A stretch of DNA of 64,000 nt, from positions 62,001 to 126,000 of the forward strand of contig JACEFZ010025060.1 of NCBI GenBank assembly GCA_014155875.1, given 5' to 3'. The translations under genes and the position numbers were made by a program. The notes beneath the pieces were generated by a model. The model worked only from the letters and a program-made list of their open reading frames with translations. It was not told the origin of the DNA and searched no databases. How positions within the stretch are numbered: the stretch's first letter is position 1; every line of letters starts with the position of its first letter. Below are positions 47,005 through 57,969 of this stretch, piece by piece. This DNA is from Cepaea nemoralis (lineage: Eukaryota; Mollusca; Gastropoda; Stylommatophora; Helicidae).

Positions 47005-47029
47005 TGAGAAATGTAGATAGACCAAAAGC

Positions 47030-47546
47030 AACATTACATTGTGTTGCCTGGTATTGTTTACTGAATGTATGAAATAACCAATGAGAGTGTGTTACCTGGT
47101 ATTGTGACATGTACGAAGTAACCAATGAGATCATGTTGCCTGGTATTGTAGGATGCATGAAGTAACCAATGAGATAGTGTTGCCTAGCATTGTGGGATTT
47201 ATGAAGTAACCAATGAGATCGTATTGCCTGGTATTGTAGGATGTACGAAATAACCAATGAGATTGTGCTTCCTGGTATTGTAGGATATATGAAAAAACCA
47301 ATGAGATTATGTTGCCTGGTATTGTATAATTTGTACCATAGCCAATGAGAGTGTGTTGCCAGGTATTGTAGGATGTACGAAATAACCAATGAGATTGTGC
47401 TTCCTGGTATTGTAGGATATATGAAAAGACCAATGAGATTGTGTTGCCTGGTATTGTATAATTTGTACCATAGCCAATGAGAGTGTATTGCCAGGTATTG
47501 TAGGATGTACGAAATAACCAATGAGATTGTGCTTCCTGGTATTGTT
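47030..47546. repeat. 44-bp minisatellite, left part
   Basis: About 12 copies of a 44-bp unit (tgcctggtattgtaggat, atgaaataaccaatgagat). The array continues at 52622-53035 on the other side of a 5.1-kb LINE complex, so it was split by insertion. Confidence 0.9.
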
Positions 47547-49282
47547 ATGTTGTTTGTCCATCAAGAATGATGATGACCATTCATTTTATCCAGTGGGGTT
47601 GAAGATGTGGAGCCGTGGGTTCTGAGATGGCTGATAAGGCCTATTTTGGCTCGAAATGTTCTTTGACAATGTGGGCAAAGAATGCTTGACGTCTCTGGAG
47701 GAGGATTTCCTGCAGTGGTTTTTCTGTCCTGCCTTTTCTTCACAGCTCTTGCAGTCCTGGTTGCCTCACATATGACTGCACCTTTGCGTAATGATGCACG
47801 CCACGAATTTCGGTCTCTGGCTGCAGCCTCTCAGGTGTCATGATGAATTCCACAAGCATTCAGTGACATTTTCAGAGTGTCTTTAAAGCGTATCCTCTGG
47901 CCACCCTGGGAGCGTTTACCACAACGCAGTTCGCTGTAAAAAATTCGTTTAGGGAGCCTGTGATCTGGCATGCGAGTCAAGTGACCAGCCCAACGAATCT
48001 GATTCTTCATCAGTATAGTGTGGATACTGGGCATGGATGCTCTTTCTAGGACTTCAGTGTCTGGAATCTTGTCTTGCCATTTAATCTTCAGTAGCTTCCT
48101 TAGGCAGACTGTGTGGAAGTGGTTTAATTTCCTAGCGTGTCGCTGATAAATAGTCCAGGTTTCACAAGCATATAGCCGTGTGGATAATACAACTGCTTTG
48201 TAGACTTTTATCTTTGTTTGCAGGCTTATTCCAGTTCTGTCCCATACATTCTTGTACAGTCTGCCAAAGGCCGCACTGGCCTTGGAGATTCTTGCATTCA
48301 CTTCGTCATCAATTGTGGCATCTTGTGACACAGTGCTGCCAAGATAGGTGAATTTGTCCACAACACTTAGTCTATGATCATTCACTTTGATATTCGGCAC
48401 AGTGTGATTATTCCCTGGAGCTGGCTGGTACATAACTACAGTCTTCTCCAAGTTGATATTGAGCCCATAGTTGGCACAGGCATGTGAGAAAGCTGAAACA
48501 TTATGTTGCATGTCCGCCTCTGAGTTGGCGTATAGAGCGCAATCATCAGCAAACAGGAGCTCTCTGACGGTGTCGCTGTTAATTTTGGTTTTAGCTTTCA
48601 GCCTTCTGAGATTGAATAACTTTCCATCCATACGGTAGTTGATGTCTATTCCAATGTCATCGTTCTCGAAGGCATTCATCAACATGGCTGAAAACATGAG
48701 GCTGAACAGTGTTGGTGCCAGGACACATCCTTGCTTCACTCCATTGGTGACAGAAAAGGGTTCAGACAGTTCACCATTTTCCTGTACTCTTGCCTGCATG
48801 CCGTCATGAAATAGCCGCACTATTTGGACAAACTTTCGTGGACAGCCATATTTTGCCATAATCTTCCACAGTCCTTCTCTGCTGACTGTATCAAAAGCCT
48901 TGGTAAGGTCAATGAAAGTGGAGAACATTTCGCAGTTCTGTTCCTGACATTTCTCTTGCAGCTGCCTTGCAGCGTAAATCATGTCAACAGTTCCACGTTC
49001 TTTTCTGAAGCCACATTGACTCTCAGGAAGAAGACCTTGATCGAGATGGGCCGTGAGGCGATTGAGAAGAATTCTGGCGAGTATGTTCCCTGCAATTGAA
49101 AGCAAGGAGATGCCTCGGTGGTTGTCACAGGATTGGCGGTTTCCTTTACGTTTGTAAAGGTGGACTATTGACGCGTCCTTGAAATCTTGTGGCATGGTCT
49201 CATTCACCCATATGTTTGTAAAGACTTGGTGAAGCTGCTCTGTTAGGACCGGCCCACCTGCCTTGTATATCTCTGCTGGGAT

Positions 49283-50406
49283 GGAACGAACGAACGGACT
49301 TTATTTTCAAAGGGTAACAAATTGGGCACACAGGCCCGTCTTACATTCGGCCCTTCCAATCACTCATCTTTCTTTCATCAACAGTGCATAGGAAAAAAAC
49401 ATTGTCACATGAATTTTGTAAACATAAACAATGCATATTACTATGTTATGAGACACATCCACCACCCACCCACACATCCCCCATTCACTCCAACCCCCCC
49501 ACCCAACCACACACACATACAATACATTCCCCCACCCATCCACCACATCCCTATACCTACACATCTCCCCACCCACACACACCTCTCACCCACCACACAT
49601 CCCATCCACCCACACCCCAAGCACACATACATTCAATAACCCACACATCCCCTACCTACACACATCTCCCCACCCACTCACATCTCCTATACCCGTCCCA
49701 TTTCCCACCAACAATCACTCACCCAATATCCTCCTCCACCCACACACCTCCAACCACCCAGCCAAACACACATTCCTCAGCCACACACACATCTCCCCGT
49801 CAACTCACATATTCCGCACCTACCCACACACAAATTCCGCACTCACCCACATAATCTCCCATCTCCCCCAGCCCACTCACAGATACCGAGCACACACCTA
49901 CAAACATCCCCCACCATCTCCTAATCTGCACACACTCACCCACCCACATATCCTCTACCCACCCACACATCCTCTATCCACCCATCCCCCAACCAAACAT
50001 CCCTTAACCACACACCATTACTCATATACAATCACCCACCCACACATCCTCTACCCAACCACACATCCTCCATCCACCCATTCCCCCAGCCACACATCCC
50101 TTAACCACACACCCCTACCCATATACACACACATCCCCACCCACGCACAATCTCCCCACCCATACAAACATCCCTCACACATATCCCCACCCACCAACAC
50201 ATTCCCCATTCACAAATACACACCTCCCATCCACGCACACACAACCCACACACACATCCCCAACCCATACATTCATCCCCTCACACATCCCTAGACACAC
50301 GTACTTATCCCTCAACCACTAACACCCACATATCCCTTACCCACTCATCAACACATACATCTCCTATCTACCCACCCACACTCACACATCCCAACCACCC
50401 CTGGAG
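49283..50406 (-). mobile_element. D-family retroposon, copy D2, with internal ACCC-rich array
   Basis: The reverse-orientation tail is gaacgaacgaacgga, then ctttattttcaaagggtaac and aaattgggcacacaggcccg, the complement of the D1 end. 49455-50400 is the complementary C-rich array (cacccacacatcccc units). LINE sequence on both sides (gggatgga / ggagtcagg) closes up precisely, with only about 3-4 bp (tgga) duplicated. Confidence 0.8.
49455..50400 (-). repeat. C-rich minisatellite, complement of the G-rich array in D1
   Basis: Degenerate cacccacaca/catcccc units over 945 bp. In D-element orientation it is G-rich, as in D1, so the array belongs to the element and moved with it. Confidence 0.9.
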
Positions 50407-50525
50407 TCAGGACCAGGTGCCTTGCCGCTGGAGAGTTGCTGGATGGCTTTGTTTACTTCCACTATGGTTGGCAGGTCATCAAGTGTCTCATTAGTGGGAA
50501 CTTGAGGAAGGCAGTTGATGGTTTC

Positions 50526-52183
50526 TTCTTCTTCTTTTCGTTCATCCGGAGTGTTTTTTCAGATGTGATTGCGGTGTGTCAGCTATGCGCCCTTGGGCCG
50601 AAACCCGTAGGCCAACACATCCGGCTACAGCGTGCTTTTTTGACCAGGTAGCATTCCTGGGAGACTCTAACTTTTGTGGTGCCATCTACAGCCCAGCTGG
50701 CAAAGGTTGAACGGTCGAAGACAACGGTCATACCTCAAAGGAAGGCAGGGACAGTCCATAGCATTTTCCGCCATCCAAGGTTGCTTCCATAGTTGCAGGG
50801 CCGACACATAGCGCCCTGATTCTGGGCTCACCGAGGGAAATCGTCACGTCCTGCTCATGGCTGCTTTAAATCCTCACTTCAATATATTGGTCATTTCGTT
50901 TGCCCCGGGCCATTCCTGCACAAACCAGACAAGTTTGCAGACGGTATCCACTCAGCGAGTTTTCGGACATGTGCTTGTCGTTGCGCCCGTCAGAGCTGTT
51001 CCAGGCACGACAGACATTCGGAAAAAACCTAGTCAGAGCTGTTCCGAACAAGAGCGGCATTCGGAAACTAGGTAGTCAGAGCTGTTCCTAGCACGAGAGA
51101 CATTCGGACGAGACATTTCACTCGGACGTAATTGCGTAGTGTCAATTTTTAGTTTGCCACCCGTAGGACGACACTTTCGACTTCCGGCGAGCATTTTTTA
51201 ATGAGGTTAGCCTTCCTCTGGTTTCGAGGCACGTTAGACTGTTGTGATGTCACCAACATCTCAGCTGGTCAAGATAGAACAATCAACGACATCGCGGTCG
51301 CCCCTCAAGGGAAGGCAGGGGCAGATCATGGGCATTCCCTCGCTATCCAAGGAGGCTTCCATAGCAGAGCCGGCACATATTGCTCTGAGACTGGGCACAC
51401 CCGAGGAGTTGCCACGCCCTGCTTATGGCTGCTTTAGTTCCTCACTTCCATGTGTTGGGGGTCTCGCTTGTCACTGATCGCTCAAGCACACACCAGGAGC
51501 GGTCAGACTGCGAGCGACATCCACTCGGTAAGCTTTTATTTTTGACTTCGGACAACGCTATAGGTTCGCTCGCCGTGCGTTCCATTTCGCGTCATTGAGA
51601 CGTTCTTCCACTTTTGTCTACACTCTCTATGAGTTAGATACAGACAGTTTTCGTAACCATTTCCTTCGACTGGGGCACTTTTCTGACTTTTTGTACTCGC
51701 TCACAAGGTAGGCTACATGTGCTGCCGGCTCAGCACCTTACCTTCGTGCAGCAGTGAACGAGAAACGGCCTGGCCCTCTCATCCGGGGATCTCTCATATC
51801 CCCCAGCTGAGAGCCTTCGAACTTGTATCAGACCTGAGCATGTAGCTTGCTCAGTATCACGTCTCTATTTTTCGGTAGGCGGGTATCGGCCTGGCTCTCA
51901 GATCCGAGGGTTTGTGGCTTAGAGGCGTTCAGCCACAGCCCTCGACAGGGAGCCTTATGTGTTTTGTCCGGACCAAGAACTTCTGCCTTCGTGCGCCTGA
52001 TTTAAACTTCTGACTGTATCCTCACCTCAGTCTAACCCGCAGAGCAGCAGGTTGTGTCTCTCTTAGTCTGGCCCCTATCCCATAAGCTGTCCGATATGTA
52101 GTTTTCACCCATCGGCAAGCACATGGGGTCAGAGGGGCACACAAGCTCCCCCACCGCGGCAAGGTGGAGACACATCGGGGGAG
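50526..52183 (-). mobile_element. Element E, unidentified retroposon-like insertion in the LINE
   Basis: 1.66 kb between a 12-bp direct repeat, gttgatggtttc (50514-50525 and 52184-52195). The left end is ttcttcttctttt, which on the minus strand is an A/GAA-rich tail. No long ORF. Inside: a segment at about 50739-50880 (aaggcagggacag..gctgctttaaatcctcact) returns at about 51309-51447, and a roughly 40-bp unit with gtcagagctgttcc repeats three times at 50990-51115. The minus-strand 5' end has ccaccttgccgcggtggggg. Family unknown to me. Confidence 0.65.
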
Positions 52184-52621
52184 GTTGATGGTTTCATCAT
52201 CGAAGAAGGAAGTTGCATTTAAGATTTTGCTGAAATGCTCTGCCCAGCGTTGAAGGATTTCTTTCTTATCGGTGACCAATGTTCCCCCATCTGCACTGAG
52301 GAGGGGAACTATGCTTGGTGATGTAGGACCATAGACCGCTCTCAGTGAGTCGTAGAAGTTTTTCATATCATGTCTGTCAGCAAAGCCCTGAATTTCATCA
52401 GCTTTGCTGCTCAGCCAGGAGTCCCGCATGTGCCGAAGTTTCTGCTGCACTACTCTCTGAATGTTCTTGAAAGTATCTTTTTTTTTATGTTGACTTTGGG
52501 TCATTCAAATGTGCCTTGAGGAGAAGATGTTTCTCGGCCAGCAATTGGTTGATGTCTTCGGAATTTTCATCAAACCAGTCTTTATGCTTTCGGGGGGCTG
52601 GACCCAGGATTTCCATAGCAG

Positions 52622-53035
52622 GTATTGTAGGATATATGAAAAAAAACCAATGAGATTGTGTTGCCTGGTATTGTATGCTGTGTAACATAGCCAATTAGAG
52701 TGATTTGTCTGGTATTGTGGGATATTTAGTAACAATGAGATTGTGTTTTCTGACATTATGGGATGTATCAAGTAACCAATGAGAGTGTAGTATGTGGTAT
52801 TTTACTAAGTATGAAGTAACCAATTCAATTGTGATGTCTGATATTCTTAAAATAACCAGCGAGATTGTGTTGCCTGGTATTCTGGGGTTTTTAAATAACC
52901 AGTGAGATTGTGTTGCATGGTATTATGGGATGTGTGAAATAACCTATGAGATTTTATTGCCTGATATTATGGGATGTATGAAATGGCGAATGAACGTGTT
53001 TTGCCTGGTATTCTGGCATATTTGACAGAGTGAAT
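52622..53035. repeat. 44-bp minisatellite, right part
   Basis: About 9 more diverged copies of the unit at 47030-47546 (gcctggtattgtatg, accaatgagattgtg). The first unit starts at ggtattgt, the same point in the unit at which the left part stops (47538-47545), as expected from an insertion with a short duplication. Confidence 0.88.
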
Positions 53036-53127
53036 GATACAAGCATTGTTTCACAAGAGTGTTCTTTTTTTTTTTAAATTAAAAGAATTGAGAATAAATT
53101 AAGATAAGCCATTTTCTTTTTCAACAG

Positions 53128-53158
53128 ACTTCACCAGGATCAGAACCATGGAAACAAG
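53128..53158 (+). CDS. SHFL: Shiftless (SHFL) homolog, 31-nt third exon in window
   Basis: The acceptor cattttctttttcaacag (ending 53127) and the donor AAG/GTAAGA (53159) are both near consensus. In phase 0 the exon reads TSPGSEPWKQ and leaves one base, G, that joins CA of the next exon to give Ala. Vertebrate SHFL has a short variable spacer between the HSC..CY block and the HPKS block at this place. The exon also contains accATGG, a good initiation context, but homology argues for an internal exon. The phase of the preceding exon (2) does not match unless one G is missing at 28955/28956. Confidence 0.75.
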
Positions 53159-53858
53159 GTAAGAATGTTAGGACCATTTTTACACACATTAAAGCATATT
53201 GAGTATATAGTGCCATATGTTTATAGACAATCTGACATTCAATGAGTGACGTGGTTAATACCACACTGGCCGCTGTTAGTTCCCGTGACCTGTCTGGTAC
53301 CCTTGTGAAGCTGGCTAGAACATGAAGTCCTGGTCAAATTTAAAACTATGCCCCTATGGACATTCATAGACATGACCTCCTGGCCCATAGGCTAGCCTAA
53401 TAACAGTTCAGATACCTTTAGCAAACCCTCGGGCACACTGCGTTCATGGTTCTGTCCCCACTCGATGGGTGATGTGAGTACCACGCTGGCCACCTTTACT
53501 TTCCAGGCTATTTAGGGGTACTAATTTAAAGCTGGGTCGGCCTGGGATCCCAAATCAATATTTTAACATGCCGGCCTGCGGGAGGCTTTGACCACCGGCC
53601 CGGCAGTCGAGCGTGCTACTTTACCACTGTCATTCCTACGTATGTACCACACACACTCAAGGCAGCTATGTGCCAGGTGCTATGTGCGGTTGTTAGTCAT
53701 TTCAAAGGTGTGTTTTTTTTTTTAAAGTAAAATATGTAAAACTGGATATGAACATCCTGACACTTACACTTATTTCGTGAGCTTGCTCTGTGCACAAAAA
53801 CTATTACTTTAACTCCTTTTGTCTCAGAAACTTAATTTGTTTTAGAAAGTAACAGTTT

Positions 53859-54490
53859 AGTCAGTCAGTCAGTGGTTCCAATTTATGCTCCATTCCTGTT
53901 AGTGTGAATATCACATAAAATGCTCCTCAGTGCCCCATCTGAAAAGTAGAACAGACAGGAGTCTCGAGAAACCACAACCCGCACAAGTATACTATGCAAA
54001 CTTCCGCTGCCAGAATGCCAACACAAAAGTCCACCACGAAAAAATACACTTCATCGTCGATGGTAGCGGCAGTCCTAGAACACCAGCAGTCACACATAAC
54101 TGCATAAGGCAAACCCAGTTACTTCAGCAACCGGCGGCCGCCATTTTTCAGAAAAAACCGCGGACAGATGTATAAGCACTCTACATGAAACCCACTGCTC
54201 ACAGTGTCGCTCTGCGCTCTCAACTCAGTAGCAGGACGACGGAATCATGTACTACCAGTACAACGCGAGGAAAATGCATAAACAAACCGCAGCCACAAGC
54301 ATAAATACTCCCGAGGCCTTAACAGTTCACCGCCTAACCTCCATATTGGGCAGTGGGAAGCGTTTTGTGTGATATTCACTGGCACAGGAACGGAGCATAA
54401 TGGGGACGACCCGGTGCTGTGAAGTTGGAACTGCGACTAACTAACTAACTAACTAACCTCCATATTGGACCGGAAGTCAAGTAACAGCTG
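53859..54490 (-). mobile_element. C-family retroposon, copy C3, containing copy C4
   Basis: C3 (minus) has the shared blocks tttatgctccattcctgtt, ccgctgccagaatgccaac and the 5' end cctccatattgg accggaagtc. C4 (plus, 54350-54452) is a 103-bp 3' end (ggaacggagcataatgggga, cgacccggtgctgtgaagtt, then ctaactaactaac) inserted into C3 with the repeat ctaacctccatattgg at 54334-54349 and 54453-54468. Confidence 0.82.
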
Positions 54491-54670
54491 AATATGAGTA
54501 AAGACTTAATCATTCATGTCTTAGAAACTGTCAGAGGTCTACAACAGTAACCGGCAGTAGACATTTTGTGGGAGATAGAACCGCGGACTGAAGCCGCTAT
54601 GAATGTCAAATGTTTATTTAGGTAGCTGCTTTATGGCGCGATTCACATACTGACTACGTCATCACAGAAT
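54491..54670. other. Short unassigned intronic DNA
   Basis: No feature recognised in SHFL intron 3 here; it lies 3' of the minus-strand ORF at 54671-54949. Confidence 0.4.
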
Positions 54671-54949
54671 TCAAATGCTTCTTCTTCTTTCGTTCGTTAG
54701 AAATATGTCTATAACTGCAATGTTGTCTCGTATGAATTTAACTGTCTTTTTAGTTAGTCTTTGTTTGCCAGACGCTCTATTCTCAGGTCCCCTGGCTCCA
54801 CAGAACCTCTGAGAAGGACCTCCAGTAGTTGTGGTTGGACCCTTTCGAGGCATAGGACCGGCACCGCACCTGCCTGGGGGTCCAAAGCAGGCGAGCACCA
54901 TAACATTAGCAGTAGCAGCGCTAATGATCAACGCAGCGGTAATGATCAA
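54671..54949 (-). CDS. Possible small secreted or membrane protein (uncertain)
   Basis: A 92-codon frame with a hydrophobic N-terminus (MIITAALIISAATANVMVLA) that could be a signal peptide or membrane segment, followed by CFGPPGRCGAGPMPRKG, a Thr/Gly/Pro-rich stretch, QRFCGARGP and a Lys/Arg-rich C-terminus. Three cysteines; dibasic sites RK and KK. It directly abuts the 48-bp array. In another frame a splice acceptor (ctttggacccccag) is possible at about 54862, so the segment might instead be an exon of the gene whose cysteine-rich exon lies at 55829-55975 on the same strand. I do not recognise a family; it may be spurious. Confidence 0.3.
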   Translation of the reverse strand: MIITAALIISAATANVMVLACFGPPGRCGAGPMPRKGPTTTTGGPSQRFCGARGPENRASGKQRLTKKTVKFIRDNIAVIDIFLTNERRRSI

Positions 54950-55740
54950 GGCGAATTATCACGGGGTCATGAAACAATCCATTATGAAGACTTCACACGC
55001 AGATATTTATTGAAACATGAAACAATCCATTATTAAGGCTTCACACGCAGATATTTATTGAAACATGAAACAATCCATTATTAAGGCTTCACACGCAGAT
55101 ATTTATTGAAACATGAAACAATCCATTATTAAGGCTTCACACGCAGATATTTATTGAAACATGAAACAATCCATTATTAAGACTTCACACGCAGATATTT
55201 ATTGAAACATGAAACAATCCATTATTAAGGCTTCACACGCAGATATTTATTGAAACATGAAACAATCCATTATTAAGACTTCACACGCAGATATTTATTG
55301 AAACATGAAACAATCCATTATTAAGGCTTCACACGCAGATATTTATTGAAACATGAAACAATCCATTATTAAGGCTTCACACGCAGATATTTATTGAAAC
55401 ATGAAACAATCCATTATTAAGGCTTCACACGCAGATATTTATTGAAACATGAAACAATCCATTATTAAGGCTTCACACGCAGATATTTATTGAAACATGA
55501 AACAATCCATTATTAAGGCTTCACACGCAGATATTTATTGAAACATGAAACAATCCATTATTAAGGCTTCACACGCAGATATTTATTGAAACATGAAACA
55601 ATCCATTATTAAGGCTTCACACGCAGATATTTATTGAAACATGAAACAATCCATTATTAAGGCTTCACACGCAGATATTTATTGAAACATGAAACAATCC
55701 ATTATTAAGGCTTCACACGCAGATATTTATTGAAACATGC
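54950..55740. repeat. 48-bp minisatellite
   Basis: About 16 nearly identical copies of a 48-bp unit (aacaatccattattaagg, cttcacacgcagatattt, attgaaacatga). Only two alternating states are obvious (aaggctt or aagactt). High identity means recent expansion or homogenisation. It lies between two minus-strand coding-like segments. Confidence 0.96.
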
Positions 55741-55828
55741 ACCAAGATCCGTATGATAAGCAAAGAGGTCTGTCTCCGCCACATAACAAGTACAGCTGTA
55801 GTAATAACCTTGTAATCAACTTACTCAC

Positions 55829-55975
55829 GAGACGACCGTCCCAGCAGTATATACTTCTTACATCCAAGTATAGCATGCAACCTTTACAATAATTCACGTC
55901 CACGGGGTGCCACTCTAACCCGTTGGTCACGATAGAGCAGTTACCGTCTTCATGGAGTATGATTCACCTGGATTC
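55829..55975 (-). pseudogene. Cysteine-rich (VWC-like) exon, one frameshift
   Basis: Minus-strand acceptor ctgccttatacag (ending 55976) and donor GTGAGT (55828-55823) delimit 147 bases. It reads NPGESYSM and, after a one-base shift near 55945, DGNCSIVTNGLEWHPVDVNY then CKGCMLYLDVRSIYCWDG. The spacing C..(G)xxWxP..C..C....C resembles von Willebrand factor type C domains of secreted proteins. The single missing base may be an assembly error. It lies in SHFL intron 3 on the opposite strand, so it would be a nested gene or a relic of one. Confidence 0.45.
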
Positions 55976-56177
55976 CTGTATAAGGCAGTGTCTGTAGACA
56001 GATCCTCGCTTGTAGCGGATACCAAGTGCCTTCCCGAACAAAGATACTAAGCCAGTAGGTCTCTCAAAATAACCTGGCCTTTCTCCTTCAGAAGCACCAG
56101 CTTGACTAATTTACCTTACAACATATTATCAATTAGTAACCATAGGCCAACGCACGGTCAATATTGGAGCCATGTGG

Positions 56178-56290
56178 TGCGATTCAGAAAGCAAAGGCAA
56201 ACTACTGAGCGTAAACTTGCCAAGAAATCACAAACTGATAAAAATGCTGGTGGTGACTGCGACGTCCTGTAAATGATGGTGCGATTGCCA
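56178..56290 (+). mobile_element. tRNA-derived SINE, 3' half (copy 4)
   Basis: gaaagcaaaggcaaactact, gagcgtaaacttgccaagaa and gacgtcctgtaaa match the 3' half of copies 1 and 2. The promoter half is absent. Confidence 0.75.
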
Positions 56291-56443
56291 GTCGAGACGT
56301 TCCCAACACATGATTATGAGTTATTTATTGCATGTTGTAAACCGGCCCCGTTGTGTGCTCATTACTCATTATGCCACTTCTTGTTACTCCACCCAACTTT
56401 CTTAACCGCCTCATCTCTTAAACTGGGAGCTTATGTTCTAAAC

Positions 56444-56820
56444 CAGTGGTTCTCAACCTTTTTTGGCCCGTGCCCCCCTTCACCATATTTTCAGAACGTC
56501 ATTCCCCCCCCCCCTTTCATTTTTCCTACCTAATAATCCCCCACCCCTATACAGTATACGTAAAAATGGAAGGTAAATATGTTAAAACAGGTCTAGACAT
56601 CAACATAAAACGTGATTTGTGGGTCTACTTACCTTAAAATGAATTTTAGAAGGATGAGACGTGCATAAATGTAAAGTATGAAGGGAAAAGCTGTATCAAA
56701 TAATCGGTTCTTGTATTAACGCGATCTTGAAATGATCTTCATTCCCCCCCCCCCCCTGGAAACCCTAAAATTCCCCCTGGGGGGGGGGGGGGGGAATTCC
56801 TAACCGGTTGAGAACCACTG
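56444..56820. mobile_element. hAT-type MITE with terminal inverted repeats and 8-bp duplication
   Basis: TIRs cagtggttctcaacc (56444) and ggttgagaaccactg (56806-56820). Flanks ttctaaac (56436-56443) and ttctaatc (56821-56828) form an 8-bp duplication with one mismatch, as made by hAT transposases. The 377-bp inside has runs of C (about 56505, 56745) and G (about 56779) and no coding capacity. TIRs of this sequence are typical of Charlie/hAT-derived elements. Confidence 0.88.
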
Positions 56821-56925
56821 TTCTAATCTGACTCAGTGCCAAACAAAAAAACTCGATTTGGACAAAACGTGGCACGCAATCAAATGAACAAGTATTATAA
56901 GGTAACATTCCGTTCATTTAGCATA

Positions 56926-57947
56926 GGTTTGCTCAATTGGTCTGCTTACTGTTGCTGGTAGGCACAAGGTGATGCAGGCGAAGGCATACCTCAGAGTAGC
57001 TGCAGACACAGACCACCCACTGCATGAGGCGCTGGACGTAGTTAAGGGTCAGAGACTGATAAGAGGGAAATCATGGATGCCTCAGGCGGAGGATACGATC
57101 AGACAGGTGTGCCCCTTGGAGAACATTAGGCGAGGAGAAGAGTGGGTCAGAGTGCCAGCCGTGCAGTCAGACTTGTGCAGAGTTATAATCACATTGTGCA
57201 GGGACTGGCCAGCAGTGGCCACGGAAGTGGAAATTCAGCAAATAATTCAGGAAAATTCTCGCCCGGGTGATGTGATTATCTACACGGATGGGTCGGTGTT
57301 GAGAGGTAGGAGAAGTGCTTGGGGGTTCTTGGCAAAAACTAATGGTCGGCGTTTGGTGCAGGAGAGCCTGGCGTATGATAACACTACATCTAGCTTAAGA
57401 ATGGAGGTGGAGGCGGTCAGTGCAGCTTTCCGCTGGATAGAAAACACTATACATACACATATTGTGATTGTAACTGACTCAGAAAGCATGCTGAGAAGGG
57501 TGAGAACAGGCAAGCTTCGTGCAGAGTGGCTTGCTTCGCTTCTGAGGTCACGGGTAGCAAGCATCACCTGGATCTTTTCTCCTGGGCATGCCGGTGTGCT
57601 GGGGAATGAACAGACGGACAGATTGGCTGGCTCGGCAGAACTTGGTGGAGTATTGATGCATGACAAGGCAGATGTGGTTGCCGCCTTGTGGGAGCACGTG
57701 TACACCTCGGAGGTGCAAATGGATCACCATAGTCTGGTTAGAATGAGGCAGCGAGGAGTGACGAGGGGATCTGGCCGACGCTCGACGCTCAGAGGAAAGG
57801 CGAGACGGACATATAATCAGATTGCTACTGGAACTATTAGTGTTGGAACTCTTCGCTGGTTGCTGAGGATGGGGACGGAGCGCTTATGGGAATGTCCCGA
57901 ATGCTGTGATGTCGGTTCCTAGATCAATCAATCAATCAATCAATCAA
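56926..57947 (+). mobile_element. I-clade (Nimbus-like) LINE 3' part with RNase H and (ATCA)n tail
   Basis: The frame 56969-57922 (317 codons) contains an RNase H domain: IIYTDGSVLRGRRSAWGF (first Asp), LRMEVEAVSAAFRWI (Glu), IVTDSESMLRRV (Asp) and IFSPGHAGVLGNEQTDRLAG (final Asp). The C-terminus ends LWECPECCDVGS. The tail is (atca)n. A 12-bp target-site duplication, tcatttagcata, lies at 56914-56925 and 57948-57959. The RT is lost by 5' truncation; the frame itself is intact, so the insertion is not old. Confidence 0.92.
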
Positions 57948-57969
57948 TCATTTAGCATAAAAATTAGTT

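Larger units (their letters stand above)
47547..52621 (-). mobile_element. LINE (RT plus C-terminal C2H2 finger), 5'-truncated, with two nested insertions
   Basis: On the minus strand, 52620-52184 encodes the linker after the missing endonuclease (LGPAPRKHKDWFDENSEDIN, FKNIQRVVQQKLRHMRDSWL). 50525-50407 continues it. 49282-47750 is one long intact frame with RT blocks (RGISLLSIAGNILARILLNR, SQCGFRKERGTVDMIYAARQ, FIDLTKAFDTVSREGLW, GVKQGCVLAPTLFS, RELLFADDCALYANSE) and connection blocks (LYACETWTIY, IRWAGHLTRMPDHRLP, GKRSQGGQR). 47743-47561 encodes a C2H2 finger (LCPHCQRTFRAKIGLISHLRTH). The 458-codon RT frame without stops suggests a rather young insertion. Insertions: D2 at 49283-50406 and element E at 50526-52183. 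Element E and the array junctions are described separately. Confidence 0.9.

Noticed and set aside
46201..47521. Long ORFs at 46201-46824 and 46853-47521
   Set aside because: They are read from the (ATCT)n microsatellite and from the 44-bp array (period 44 gives repeated peptide blocks); no constraint visible.
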